From: an uncultured Halobacteriovorax sp.
GTDB taxonomy: Bacteria > Bdellovibrionota > Bacteriovoracia > Bacteriovoracales > Bacteriovoracaceae
DNA length: 64,000 nt
Reading direction: 5' to 3'
Assembly (NCBI GenBank): GCA_913061265.1
Contig: CAJXVS010000007.1
Coordinates: 62,001 to 126,000, forward strand
The translations under genes were made by a program, and so were the position numbers. Below are positions 34,692-43,161 of this stretch, piece by piece (the first letter of the stretch is position 1; every line of letters begins with the position of its first letter). The notes beneath the pieces are model-generated. The model saw nothing but the letters and a program-made list of their open reading frames with translations, was not told where the DNA came from and did not search any database.

Positions 34692-35594
34692 TTAAAGGAG
34701 ATCTGATTCTAGTTGTTTTTGAGTAGGAGTTTTTAGGTCCCAGACAATACCTAAGGCCTCTAGAAGCTTTAAGACATAGTAGGTAGGGTCTAGTTCATAC
34801 CAAAGAAAACCATTTCTAGCGGACCAACCATATTTATGATGGTTATTATGCCATCCTTCACCAAGGGCCAAGAATGCCATGGGCCAGTTGTTCTTTGAAT
34901 GATCGTTTGATTTATACTTTGGTTTTCCAAATATGTGGCAAACTGAATTTATTGAAAAAGTTATATGCCAAGTCCAGACAGTAGCTACGAAGAATCCCCA
35001 GACTAATAATTGATTTCCGTTTGTATTGAGTGAGGGAGCATAATTATTGAGTAGCTCTCCAAGTCCATAAAAGAAGCCTGCTTGCAGAGCAAGAACGACG
35101 ACATAGTATTTGTTTAAAAATTTAATCTCTGGAAAGACTGAAAAATCATTTAATCTGTACTTTGCTCTAGAAAAACACTCTTTAGTCCACATCCATCCTA
35201 AGTGAGAATGAAAGAAAGAATGGGTTATTGGTGAATGAATATCATCTTCTTGATCACTATGTTTATGGTGTCCTCTATGATGAGATGCCCACCACAATAC
35301 TCCACCTTGAACGGCTCCAGTTCCTAAAACTCCGAGAAAAAACTGAAAGAAGCGGCTTGTTTTAAAGGAGCGATGAGCAAAGTAGCGATGAAAGCCCATT
35401 GTTATGCCGAGTCCTTTTGATAGGTAGGAGAGGGTAAATATTAAAATCGCAACTTTAGAGACCCCTGTCTGAAAGGCCATTAGAGCGCCTATATGAAAAA
35501 CGATCATGCCTATAAAGACACCGAGCCCTAGGCGAGATTCTTTAGAAGCTAATAAGTCATCAAAATAGTTATTAATCTTTATATTCGAGTTCAT
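34692..35594 (-). CDS. Acyl-CoA/acyl-lipid delta-9-type fatty acid desaturase
   Basis: Di-iron membrane desaturase that introduces a cis double bond into fatty acyl chains, used for membrane fluidity. All three histidine boxes are present: HRYFAH, HHRGHHKH and HNNHH (in GEGWHNNHHKYGWSARNGF), with four hydrophobic helices. At 300 residues it fits the bacterial stearoyl-CoA desaturase-like group (DesC/SCD1 type). Start supported by AAGGATG. Single gene. Confidence 0.94.
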   Translation of the reverse strand: MNSNIKINNYFDDLLASKESRLGLGVFIGMIVFHIGALMAFQTGVSKVAILIFTLSYLSKGLGITMGFHRYFAHRSFKTSRFFQFFLGVLGTGAVQGGVLWWASHHRGHHKHSDQEDDIHSPITHSFFHSHLGWMWTKECFSRAKYRLNDFSVFPEIKFLNKYYVVVLALQAGFFYGLGELLNNYAPSLNTNGNQLLVWGFFVATVWTWHITFSINSVCHIFGKPKYKSNDHSKNNWPMAFLALGEGWHNNHHKYGWSARNGFLWYELDPTYYVLKLLEALGIVWDLKTPTQKQLESDLL

Positions 35595-35774
35595 GAGGCA
35601 TCCTTAATAAGGTTAGTTCTTATCCTTTTAAGAGGGATTCTCGCTTTTATCTTGGCGTTTTTTGACTAATGAACAAATTATATAAGCCTATTGTAAAACT
35701 TTCCGGAGTCAAAAATCGCCAAGATATAAATCCTAGATTTGATATTTATACTGTGTTTTTCAAAAGGGGTGTTT

Positions 35775-35987
35775 ATGAAAAAACTAAGTCAATTGTTAAC
35801 GATTCTTACAGGAATATGCTTGCCGGTTTTTTTACTTCTTATTTCAGTTCAATCATTGCCGGCTAAAAGTGAAATAGAGAAAGTAAAGGATGTTGAAACT
35901 AAGAGCTATATAGAAAAAGAGTTAGAAGTGATTCTAGCTAAAACAAATAGAATGTCGTCTTATAAAATGTCTAAGTATGAGTTTTAA
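35775..35987 (+). CDS. Small membrane-anchored or exported protein (70 aa)
   Basis: A strong ribosome binding site (AAGGGG) precedes the ATG at 35775. MKKLSQLLTILTGICLPVFLLLISVQSLPAKS is a signal or anchor segment, followed by ~40 charged residues (EIEKVKDVETKSYIEKELEVILAK...). It looks like a short helical periplasmic protein. Function unknown. The open frame extends upstream to 35739, but without a binding site. A strong terminator follows. Confidence 0.55.
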   Translation: MKKLSQLLTILTGICLPVFLLLISVQSLPAKSEIEKVKDVETKSYIEKELEVILAKTNRMSSYKMSKYEF

Positions 35988-36025
35988 TTCCGCGATTCAA
36001 ACTTATATGTCCCTAATTACCCTTT

Positions 36026-36075
36026 AAAACCCCCTCTAAATGATTTATTCAATTTTTAGAGGGGGTTTTCCCTTT
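36026..36075 (+). terminator. Strong terminator after the 70-aa gene
   Basis: Perfect 15-bp stem AAAACCCCCTCTAAA/TTTAGAGGGGGTTTT (36026-36040 and 36055-36069), then a T-rich tract. Confidence 0.85.
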
Positions 36076-36106
36076 TTTAAATACTGAAACATTGTAAAAT
36101 ACTTTT

Positions 36107-36844
36107 ATGAGTATGGAGTTTAAAAGAGAGAGAGAGAAGATAGATGACAGCAATGTCTTTATCAAATCGAGAACGACAATTGACGGGAGTGTTGAGTTTT
36201 ATGATGTTACGGGTCCTCTTTGGAATATCTTTTATATAGAGTTAAAAAGAGGAGTCTTTCAGTGGAAGACCCTAGACGGAATCGTGACTCCTAAATCAAA
36301 TAAGTTCTTTATTTTTCTTCCCGAAAATGCAGCATGCATCGACCTGTATAAAGATGCCGAGATTGAGCTTGTTGGCCTTTACTCAAATTCAGAATGCCCC
36401 ATCAAAGAGGCGAGACCCTTTTATTTTGATTTAGCTGATCAAGATGAGCCTAAAACTTACGAAGACTTGATTTCTTTTTTTAATATAGAGTTTGAACCTA
36501 ACTATATTGATTACAATCCTTTTCCTGATCCACTTGGTGTCTTATTAAAAAAAACCATTGATGACCGCTTTAGTGAAGGGATTGAAATTGCTGATGTATG
36601 TAAAGTAACAGGTAAAGCACCTGCAGTTGTTTCTAGAGTCTTTAAAAAGAACTTTGGCTTCACACCTAAGAATTATATGAATATGGTTCGTATGAGCTAT
36701 GCAGAGTTTTTATTAGGAATTGATCACGAAATAAAAGATGTTGTTTTTGACGTTGGTTTCAAAGACTTTAGCCGCTTTTATAAAGTCTTTAAAAAGAAGT
36801 TAAAGGGTACTCCAAAAGGAATAAAAACCTTAATTAAAGAATAA
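36107..36844 (+). CDS. AraC-family transcriptional regulator
   Basis: 245 residues; the C-terminal ~95 residues form the double HTH of the AraC/XylS family (IEIADVCKVTGKAPAVVSRVFKKNFGFTPKNYMNMVRM, then VVFDVGFKDFSRFYKVFKKKLKGTPKG). The N-terminal ~145 residues are a beta-rich sensor-like domain without a recognisable ligand pocket. No clear ribosome binding site at ATG 36107; ATG 36113 is an alternative. Its stop is 7 bases from the convergent cytochrome gene. Target genes unknown. Confidence 0.85.
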   Translation: MSMEFKREREKIDDSNVFIKSRTTIDGSVEFYDVTGPLWNIFYIELKRGVFQWKTLDGIVTPKSNKFFIFLPENAACIDLYKDAEIELVGLYSNSECPIKEARPFYFDLADQDEPKTYEDLISFFNIEFEPNYIDYNPFPDPLGVLLKKTIDDRFSEGIEIADVCKVTGKAPAVVSRVFKKNFGFTPKNYMNMVRMSYAEFLLGIDHEIKDVVFDVGFKDFSRFYKVFKKKLKGTPKGIKTLIKE

Positions 36845-36851
36845 GACTAAC

Positions 36852-37430
36852 TTACTTTTCTTCACAGATCTTTTGATCATTTAAATAAGCTGCAACGTCC
36901 TTAATATCTTGATCACTAAGCATGTCAGTTTGTGATCTCATGTTGACTCTACTAGGACGTGGTTCATACCAAGAGCTTTGAAAGCTTTTTATGGCGTCTT
37001 CTAGGTATCCTGTTTTTTGACCGTGAATGACTGGCCCGATTCCAAGGTTGTCTTTTTTATGGCAATCAAAACAACTCTTGTTAAAGATTTCTTCCCCTTT
37101 TTTTACATTAGCATCTGGGTGCTCTTCAACAGGAGTTTGAGTGTGGCAGAGGGAAAGCTTAGAGATATAGGCGGCAATTTCCATAACTTCAGAATCTGTA
37201 AAGTCTTCCATTACTTGGTTCATGATTTCGTGATCACGGATATAATCTCTAAAGTTAAACAATTCGAACTCTAGGAAATCTCTATTTTGACCGGCCATCA
37301 AAGGAGCATTCATAACGTTCATATGACAACCCATGCAGTCCGTTTCTACCATTTCAGGAATAGGCTTATTTCTTTGGGCAAATAGGTTGAAACAAAATAA
37401 ACCGACTACAATAAAAACAGCTGAACGCAT
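36852..37430 (-). CDS. Periplasmic dihaem cytochrome c (c4/c553-like)
   Basis: 192 residues with signal peptide (MRSAVFIVVGLFCFNLFA). Two haem-binding motifs, CMGCH and CFDCH, each start a half with the class I cytochrome pattern. The second half has GPVIHGQKTGYLEDAIKSFQ and a possible methionine ligand in RVNMRSQTDMLSDQDIKDVAAYL, and the first has the related APLMAGQNRDFLEFEL. This fits a c4-type electron carrier to a terminal oxidase or peroxidase. It is a single gene on the minus strand. Confidence 0.9.
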   Translation of the reverse strand: MRSAVFIVVGLFCFNLFAQRNKPIPEMVETDCMGCHMNVMNAPLMAGQNRDFLEFELFNFRDYIRDHEIMNQVMEDFTDSEVMEIAAYISKLSLCHTQTPVEEHPDANVKKGEEIFNKSCFDCHKKDNLGIGPVIHGQKTGYLEDAIKSFQSSWYEPRPSRVNMRSQTDMLSDQDIKDVAAYLNDQKICEEK

Positions 37431-37699
37431 ACTTTCTCCTAAACTAAACCTTGAAGGGCTTTGTCATAACACCAAAGAAAATGATTTTGTAGTTAATTTG
37501 GGGAGCACCGTTATAAGTGAATTGCATAAGTTGGTTTTAGGCTTTTTACAACTCTAAGTCTTTGTTAGCGGTTCCTCTCCAAATACAAGTAGTTATCCCT
37601 TAGTAGTCATTAGAATAGAGGCGAGGAAAATTTATTGAATGGATTAAGCCTAGTAAATACTGATTAAAATCACTTTATTTTAAAAAGAGAAGGTAGGGG
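37431..37699. other. Intergenic region, no gene seen
   Basis: Part of a 423-base gap (37431-37853) upstream of both the cytochrome gene (minus) and the glutaminase-like gene (plus). AT-rich. I see no convincing ORF, tRNA or terminator; it presumably holds divergent promoters. The rest of the gap is structured repeat copy B and the leader of the next gene. Confidence 0.4.
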
Positions 37700-37775
37700 A
37701 CGTGATACTTTGTGAGGAGGTATCCGCACTCTTTTTAAATAAGTCATTTGAGTGACTTGCACCTCCTCAATACGT
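37700..37775 (+). repeat. Structured intergenic repeat, copy B
   Basis: A 76-base hairpin element: outer ACGT/ACGT (37700-37703 and 37772-37775), main stem TGAGGAGGT/ACCTCCTCA (37713-37721 and 37761-37769), upper stem CACTC/GAGTG (37727-37731 and 37750-37754). The left arm matches copy A at 28 of 30 bases (37702-37731 against 34023-34052). The two copies keep inner pairing although the outer arms differ, which hints at conserved RNA structure. Confidence 0.65.
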
Positions 37776-37853
37776 GAAAAATATTCATAAGGTCCCTTAA
37801 TCATTCTGTTTGATGCTATGAGTTGGTGAAAGAATTAAAACCTAGGAGAACCT

Positions 37854-38639
37854 ATGAAAATGAAGAGATTTATCCCCGTTCTATTCGTTACCTTACTCAC
37901 AATCTCAGCTGCTCAAGCAAAGATTTTCTCGGAGAAGGTTCACTTATTTAGTCAGTCAAAGTCAGATACTTGGAATAAAACTACTGCTCAAATTGACCAA
38001 GAAAATCAAGCACACCTTTCCGAATTTGTGGCAATGGAAGTGGAAGGCAGAAGCCGTCAGTCTATCAATATTGTGGATGCAGATGATGCTAAGTTTTTAA
38101 GCCCTAGAGTCGCTAGAGACGTTCTATCAACACTTAGAATGCACCCTGTAGTATCTCTTTACCAATATGAAAAATACGATCCAAAGAATCAAGGAATTGG
38201 CTTTTGTTTTGGGCGAGCGATGTTTGTTCACTTAGAACTGGCCATGAGAAACCTTGATAGAGACTCGATCAAGAAGGCCTTCGTTGTAGGTCATATGAGT
38301 ACTGGCGACGGAAATTCTTGGGGATGGCATGTAACCACGATAGCCCAAAGTAAAGATGAGAATGGAGATGAGATTTGGCTAGCGCTTGATCCTGTAACAG
38401 GGCTTAAGACTTTAAAAGAATGGTATAAAGAAATGTATAACCACTTCTCTACAGATCAAAAATTAAAGATCTACGTAACTGAGTCTGGCAAATTTGGACC
38501 AACTCCTGGTTTCTATAACCAAATCGGTCTTGAAAATGAATTTTACAATAGCTACTTCACAGATCTTAACGAAGCCTTTGTTAAGGCCTCTATAGCTGGA
38601 AGGTATGATACTCCTATAGCTGAATTCGAAATCAAATAA
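37854..38639 (+). CDS. Exported papain-fold protein, protein-glutaminase-like
   Basis: 261 residues with signal peptide (ending ISAAQA). A Cys-His-Asp arrangement is visible: GIGFCFGRAMFVHLELA (C118), NSWGWHVTTIAQ (H159), and EIWLALDPVTGLKTLKEW (D179). This order and spacing resemble secreted protein-glutamine glutaminases (deamidases), which share the papain/transglutaminase fold. The assignment is from motif layout, so a related papain-like hydrolase remains possible. Preceded by a good ribosome binding site (CCTAGGAGAACCT) and copy B of the structured repeat, and followed by a terminator. Confidence 0.6.
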   Translation: MKMKRFIPVLFVTLLTISAAQAKIFSEKVHLFSQSKSDTWNKTTAQIDQENQAHLSEFVAMEVEGRSRQSINIVDADDAKFLSPRVARDVLSTLRMHPVVSLYQYEKYDPKNQGIGFCFGRAMFVHLELAMRNLDRDSIKKAFVVGHMSTGDGNSWGWHVTTIAQSKDENGDEIWLALDPVTGLKTLKEWYKEMYNHFSTDQKLKIYVTESGKFGPTPGFYNQIGLENEFYNSYFTDLNEAFVKASIAGRYDTPIAEFEIK

Positions 38640-38646
38640 CATATTT

Positions 38647-38680
38647 CCCCCATGCCTCAAGGTCGTGGGGGGGGATTTTA
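38647..38680 (+). terminator. Terminator of the glutaminase-like gene
   Basis: Stem CCCCCA/TGGGGG (38647-38652 and 38666-38671) with an inner CCTCAAGG mini-hairpin, followed by ATTTTA; 8 bases after the stop codon. Confidence 0.7.
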
Positions 38681-38777
38681 ATGAAGACCATAGCATTTGT
38701 CGTAAAAATCAAAGTAGATTCTTTATCCTTTTGATTGAATGGCTATTTTAGCTACCGGATATTGGCACTTAAGAAAA

Positions 38778-39146
38778 CTACTTTTTCTTTTCTAAGATTG
38801 ACTTGGCTCGATCTGGATCTACGCCATTAGAGACAAGAAATTCAAATTGCTTTCCCCACTGGGCACGCTTCTCTAGGCCTTCGGTAGAGAGGTCTCTTTC
38901 ATCTACAAACTTTGTAACTAAGGTTGATTTGCAATCAGTACAGTTTCGGTATTCAAAGACAGAACTCTTTGTTCCTCTAGAATAGTTTCCATGAACCAAG
39001 GCTTCTGTTTCTTCCCAAAAGCTCTCTCGGTTTAGAAATTCTTTTTTGCAGCAACTGCACTTTTTAGGAAATTCATCTAGGTGAAACTGTCTTCCTGTTT
39101 CGACGCAGTTTTGTAAATGTGAAGACTCTTTTTTTACAGCACTCAT
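38778..39146 (-). CDS. Small cytoplasmic protein with two CxxC pairs
   Basis: 122 residues without signal peptide. Cys pairs in KKCSCCKKEFLNRESF and RNCTDCKSTLV are spaced ~39 residues apart, as in a zinc-ribbon-like fold. The C-terminal third is helical (EKRAQWGKQFEFLVSNGVDPDRAKSILEKK). No recognised family. Single gene between two terminators. Confidence 0.65.
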   Translation of the reverse strand: MSAVKKESSHLQNCVETGRQFHLDEFPKKCSCCKKEFLNRESFWEETEALVHGNYSRGTKSSVFEYRNCTDCKSTLVTKFVDERDLSTEGLEKRAQWGKQFEFLVSNGVDPDRAKSILEKKK

Positions 39147-39217
39147 ATTGAACTTATCGGACCTAAATATAGAATACTTAGAACACTAGGTAACGTCCTG
39201 AATCTATTCAGAAGGAA

Positions 39218-39254
39218 AAGGTGCCAGCAGAGCTGTGCCTGTTAATGGCACCTT
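39218..39254 (-). terminator. Hairpin after the 631-aa exported protein gene
   Basis: Stem AAGGTGCCA/TGGCACCTT (39218-39226 and 39246-39254) directly after the stop codon. Read on the minus strand it is followed by TTCC, so termination there is moderate. It may also act on transcripts from the plus side. Confidence 0.6.
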
Positions 39255-39255
39255 A

Positions 39256-41151
39256 TTATTTTGCGTTAGTTTCTAAGAAGCTCAAGTGATCAGAAGTGGT
39301 TGTGATCCTAAAATCATAATTTCGATCATCTATAACTGCTAATAAAGATCTTAGTTGTTGAAACAGAAGATCTCCTCCTTGTGGGCCATATTCAAATTGA
39401 ATACCTTTGTCATTTGGTGAAACAATATTCAGTTTCATTGAAACAAATCTTTCAAGGCTTTCCTCAGGTACCATTGATAAAAGAAAGCCAATCCCATACT
39501 TATAAAAAAGAGATTTATTTCTTAGTTTGAAGATCCTATCTAGGGATAACTTAGAGTTGGCGCTGGTTTTTTGAAGTACTTTAAATAACTTCTTCGCAAA
39601 CATTGTTAAGCGCAGTCTTCCAAGAAGTTTTGCTTCAGCTTTCTCCCCAGTGATTGATTTAACACTGCTGTAGTAAGTGTGAAACATTCGTTTGAAATCT
39701 TTGTACTTAATCTTCTTTAACTCGCTGAGAGCATCTGAATGCAAGGTAATCTGATAGTAGAGTTTTACATCTCTTTTAACTTCTTTTTTCCTCCAATTTC
39801 CCCATTTTATCTTTTCACGGATAGTTTTTGGAACTTGGTAGTTAAAATACTTAATAAAGTTTTCTTGTTCATTGACAGTGAACTTGTCGTCGTCATATTC
39901 AGTACTAAAACCTAGCTCATAAGGAGCGTCTGGGTTTTCTTTGTTAACTTCTGCTAGTCCAAATAGTGTTCTTCTAAATTCCTCTTCAGATTTAAGAGGA
40001 CCACGAAGAAATTTCTTTTTTCGGTACTTGGCGCTAAAAGGAAAATAGTACTTTGATTTCTCACCCTCTGGCGATTCATAGACTAAGTTGTTTCTTACAT
40101 AGAGCCTTTGTTTTTCATAGTCGATAAAGGGAAGGCCCATGGAAGTACGGCGGAAAGTCTTTTTAAAGTGGTTAATACCTTTAAAGAGTTGTTCGACTCT
40201 TTGATTTGGCTTTCCAATATCTTCTCTTACGAGGTTCTCGGCCATAACAAAAGTAGAGTGTAGGCGATCTTCTATCGGGAATTTTCCAATTGTATCTCTC
40301 ACTAGACTCAAGTCTGTGAAGCGGTAACGACTGCTTAGGATTTTGTCATAAGCAGCACGGGCCTTAGGGTCTTTTAAGTCGAAAATATAGTCGAGAAGTA
40401 GTTGGCCACCATTTCCAAGTCCGGCATTAACTTCAATCGGATCAAACTTAGTGATTTTTTTAATGATTCCATCTAAGAGATCAATTCCAAAAACATTTAA
40501 GCCGGTTTGAACACTTCCACGAACTCCACCTTCACGGTTGCGAGTTGCGATTAACTTAAGCCTTACTTTATTATCTTTCAGTCTAAAGACATGAATAAGA
40601 AACTGGCCTTGAATAAGATAGTAAACCCCTGCCTTGCCTTCAGCGAATTCATCATCTCCAAAACCTACCTGAGCTCCAGTTACTATACTCATTGAAGTAG
40701 GAAGTGCTACAAAGTCCCCTGGCTTTAAATTCTTTAGTGCCTGATCAGCATTGTAGGGAAGTCTTAAAGGAGTGTAGGGAAGGGCCTTTACAGCATCCCA
40801 TTTCTTTTTAAATTGGCGGATAAAGACAATCTCACTCTCACGCTTTAAATGAAGGTATAGTGGCGAGCTTGTTCCACTTATTATATCGCCAGGTTGTACT
40901 TTAACTTTAGTTCTAAACTTATCAACTCTGGAGAAGTATCCCTCTCTATGTGAAGACTCTACTTCATAAGCATAGGTAATTGATAAACCTAGTGAATCGT
41001 AAAAGGTCTGATCAAATAGATCGCCACTAAAGCCTAAATCTATGGAGGAAATGCGGTCCCAAAGCCAGCCCTTAGGGTTAGTTTCTTCGAGAAATGATTG
41101 TGAGAATGCGGTGCTACATAAAAGTAGACTGAGGATGATAAATTTTTTCAT
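39256..41151 (-). CDS. Large exported protein of unknown function (631 aa)
   Basis: Signal peptide MKKFIILSLLLCSTAFS, then a long mature protein with no transmembrane segment. Residues ~20-240 look beta-rich and barrel- or sandwich-like (GDIISGTSSPLYLHLKRES, LKPGDFVALPTSMSIV); the rest is helical and Lys-rich. I recognise no domain. The size and exported nature fit a conserved Bacteriovorax-type hypothetical protein. Its nearest upstream neighbour on the same strand is 96 bases away, another exported protein. Confidence 0.75.
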   Translation of the reverse strand: MKKFIILSLLLCSTAFSQSFLEETNPKGWLWDRISSIDLGFSGDLFDQTFYDSLGLSITYAYEVESSHREGYFSRVDKFRTKVKVQPGDIISGTSSPLYLHLKRESEIVFIRQFKKKWDAVKALPYTPLRLPYNADQALKNLKPGDFVALPTSMSIVTGAQVGFGDDEFAEGKAGVYYLIQGQFLIHVFRLKDNKVRLKLIATRNREGGVRGSVQTGLNVFGIDLLDGIIKKITKFDPIEVNAGLGNGGQLLLDYIFDLKDPKARAAYDKILSSRYRFTDLSLVRDTIGKFPIEDRLHSTFVMAENLVREDIGKPNQRVEQLFKGINHFKKTFRRTSMGLPFIDYEKQRLYVRNNLVYESPEGEKSKYYFPFSAKYRKKKFLRGPLKSEEEFRRTLFGLAEVNKENPDAPYELGFSTEYDDDKFTVNEQENFIKYFNYQVPKTIREKIKWGNWRKKEVKRDVKLYYQITLHSDALSELKKIKYKDFKRMFHTYYSSVKSITGEKAEAKLLGRLRLTMFAKKLFKVLQKTSANSKLSLDRIFKLRNKSLFYKYGIGFLLSMVPEESLERFVSMKLNIVSPNDKGIQFEYGPQGGDLLFQQLRSLLAVIDDRNYDFRITTTSDHLSFLETNAK

Positions 41152-41247
41152 AAGGAGAATTATCTAGCAGTAAAGATAAAAGGGCAAGCAAACCAGTCGG
41201 GCATTTATTCAAGGAAACACAGTGTCAGACAAGGCTGGATAAGATAC

Positions 41248-42030
41248 CTAATCAAGCTCAACAATAATATAAGGTCTCTCAACTCGAACACCTTCCGCAG
41301 CTTCTTTCTCAATCGCCTCAAAAACCTTCTTCGTAACATTAAGAAAACTGGCCTTAGCCTTATCTAAACGAATTCGAAGCTCAGCTCCAGAGTTTGTTTT
41401 TAAGTAGTCTATCTTTCCATTCGCTTTAATATTGGCCGTGATATCAAACTTAGCGCGAACGCTTAAATTAAACTTTCCGTTCTTAACGGTCATGGATAAA
41501 TTCTCTAGTGTAGTTCTAGTATTTGATCTATCAGTTTCGTAGATATCAAAAAGAGCTGATTTTAAAAGGCTATTTCTTAAACATACATCAAAGAGAGCGT
41601 CTCTTGTTTCAGCTCGTGAGGAAGATCCAGAGCAGCTGAAATTAAATTTCTTGATAAGAAGCAGTCCACTTTCATCAGAGCCCGTTAAAGAATCAATGCC
41701 TAGGTTTAATCCACTGGCTTCACTTTTGAAGGAGGAGCCTTTCCAGTTTAAGGAATTCATCTTTACGATTGAATCAGGAAGTCCCTTTAATTCATAAAGA
41801 CCAGCGTCTCCTTCAAAGACAAAGAGGTCTTGTTCTTGAAAAACGCTAAACTGGGCATTTTGTAGGGGGGCACTATCAGGTACTTTCCAAAACGATGCCG
41901 TGGCGCTGCCTGCTGGGTGAGTGTATCTTCCGTTTAGGTCTTGAATATCGATGAGCGGGAGCCCGTTTGCTAAAGATATTTGGCTGAATAAGATGGCCAC
42001 GAATAGAATAAATGCTCTCTCAATACTCAT
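41248..42030 (-). CDS. Exported protein of unknown function (260 aa)
   Basis: Signal peptide MSIERAFILFVAILFSQISLA; the mature part is beta-rich with repeated patterns of alternating polar and hydrophobic residues (FNLSVRAKFDITANIKANGKIDYL) such as lipid-binding or AsmA/LEA-like beta sheets show. Two Cys residues (NFSCSGSS, DVCLRN). The family is not recognised. It lies 96 bases upstream of the 631-aa exported protein gene on the same strand; the two may be one transcription unit. Confidence 0.7.
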   Translation of the reverse strand: MSIERAFILFVAILFSQISLANGLPLIDIQDLNGRYTHPAGSATASFWKVPDSAPLQNAQFSVFQEQDLFVFEGDAGLYELKGLPDSIVKMNSLNWKGSSFKSEASGLNLGIDSLTGSDESGLLLIKKFNFSCSGSSSRAETRDALFDVCLRNSLLKSALFDIYETDRSNTRTTLENLSMTVKNGKFNLSVRAKFDITANIKANGKIDYLKTNSGAELRIRLDKAKASFLNVTKKVFEAIEKEAAEGVRVERPYIIVELD

Positions 42031-42263
42031 GATTGATTCCTTATAATGCTTTTCATAGGTGTCTATGAATCGGTAGTTGAAATAACTGAGTAAAGGCTAG
42101 TGCCAAAATTCTGGAGAAGTGGCAAAGGATGCCATGTCAGGTACTTGAAATCAGTGGGAAATGGGCCCTTGATCTGAGGCGTTTAAAAAATAGACGGCCC
42201 GTATCGTTTTTACAAGTAAAGATAGATTTTAAAGGCGTCAGTATAAACTATGAGGGAACTAAA

Positions 42264-43088
42264 ATGAGGAGCTTTTATATGAAATACATACTTTTCTTGG
42301 CCATTTCTCTTACTTCTACGGTCTCTTTTGGACAATCAATCGAAGTGCTTGAGTCGGAGAAATACTCAAATTTAAGAGAGATAACTATCAAAACTGTTTC
42401 TAAGAAAAGCAGTGACTCGACTTTCTTTGCAAAGAAGAAGGCAGAGAAAAAAGCGATTAATGCTGCCACAGAAGCGGCAAATAATTTTTTCTCTCAAACT
42501 TGTACTGAAGGACTTGAGAGCGATTATGTAGATCATGATACTGAGGAATGTATTGTTTTAAATAAAGAAACTAATGAAGTTAAGTGTACAGTTCAGTCAA
42601 AAGCTCATTGCAAAAACTTTAGCGGTATTAGCTCTGCCTCTGGATTAAACTTTAAATTAGGGCATACTCAGTCAAGCACAGCTTGTCTTAACCTTATCAA
42701 AGAAAGCAATTACTCAGTTGATTCATCGCTTATTGAGAACTGTAATAAGATTAATAATCTTATTCAATTTGAGTGTGTAGAGATTCTTACTCGTTATAAC
42801 TCTGTTAAGACTTACGCTGTTGGGAAATGTGGTAGCTTTGAGAATATCCACGCCTTAAATGTTCTTCGAGAGTTTACTGAAGAAGGTGAAGATGGAAAAG
42901 CTTATACAAGCCCGGGTGTTGATACCATTAATCTCATCTCTAAAGTTGATACTCTAAAAGAAGAGACTTGTTTTAAAAACAAGATGAGACTTTCTGAACT
43001 TAATACTGGTGACCTTCAGAAATGTACCAATGAAATTAAAGAAGAAGCCGATAGTGTGTTTAATCGTCTTAGAGATTGGTTTAACTAA
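42264..43088 (+). CDS. Exported Cys-rich protein of unknown function
   Basis: I chose ATG 42264, with GAGGGA about 7 bases upstream; ATG 42279 behind GAGGAGC is nearly as good. Either gives a signal peptide (MKYILFLAISLTSTVSFGQ). The ~255-residue mature part has about twelve Cys, often in charged surroundings (QTCTEGL, EECIVL, VKCTVQ, AHCKNF, ENCNKI), which implies multiple disulfides. A longer frame open to 42129 is probably not translated. A hairpin terminator follows. Function unknown. Confidence 0.7.
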   Translation: MRSFYMKYILFLAISLTSTVSFGQSIEVLESEKYSNLREITIKTVSKKSSDSTFFAKKKAEKKAINAATEAANNFFSQTCTEGLESDYVDHDTEECIVLNKETNEVKCTVQSKAHCKNFSGISSASGLNFKLGHTQSSTACLNLIKESNYSVDSSLIENCNKINNLIQFECVEILTRYNSVKTYAVGKCGSFENIHALNVLREFTEEGEDGKAYTSPGVDTINLISKVDTLKEETCFKNKMRLSELNTGDLQKCTNEIKEEADSVFNRLRDWFN

Positions 43089-43090
43089 GA

Positions 43091-43137
43091 TAAGTGTACG
43101 TGATATTATACTTAAAAGTATCACGTACTTCGTTTCT
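43091..43137 (+). terminator. Hairpin terminator of the Cys-rich protein gene
   Basis: An extended inverted repeat: ACGTG...CACGT outside, ATACTT-AA-AAGTAT inside, extended by AAGT/ACTT. It is followed by CGTTTCTAATC, a weak T tract. Confidence 0.55.
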
Positions 43138-43161
43138 AATCCTAAGAATATCTAAGTAGAT

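Noticed and set aside
35669-35866. 65-aa ORF upstream of and overlapping the 70-aa membrane protein gene
   Set aside because: Overlaps in a different frame, lacks a ribosome binding site, and its C-terminal half is the shadow of the real gene.
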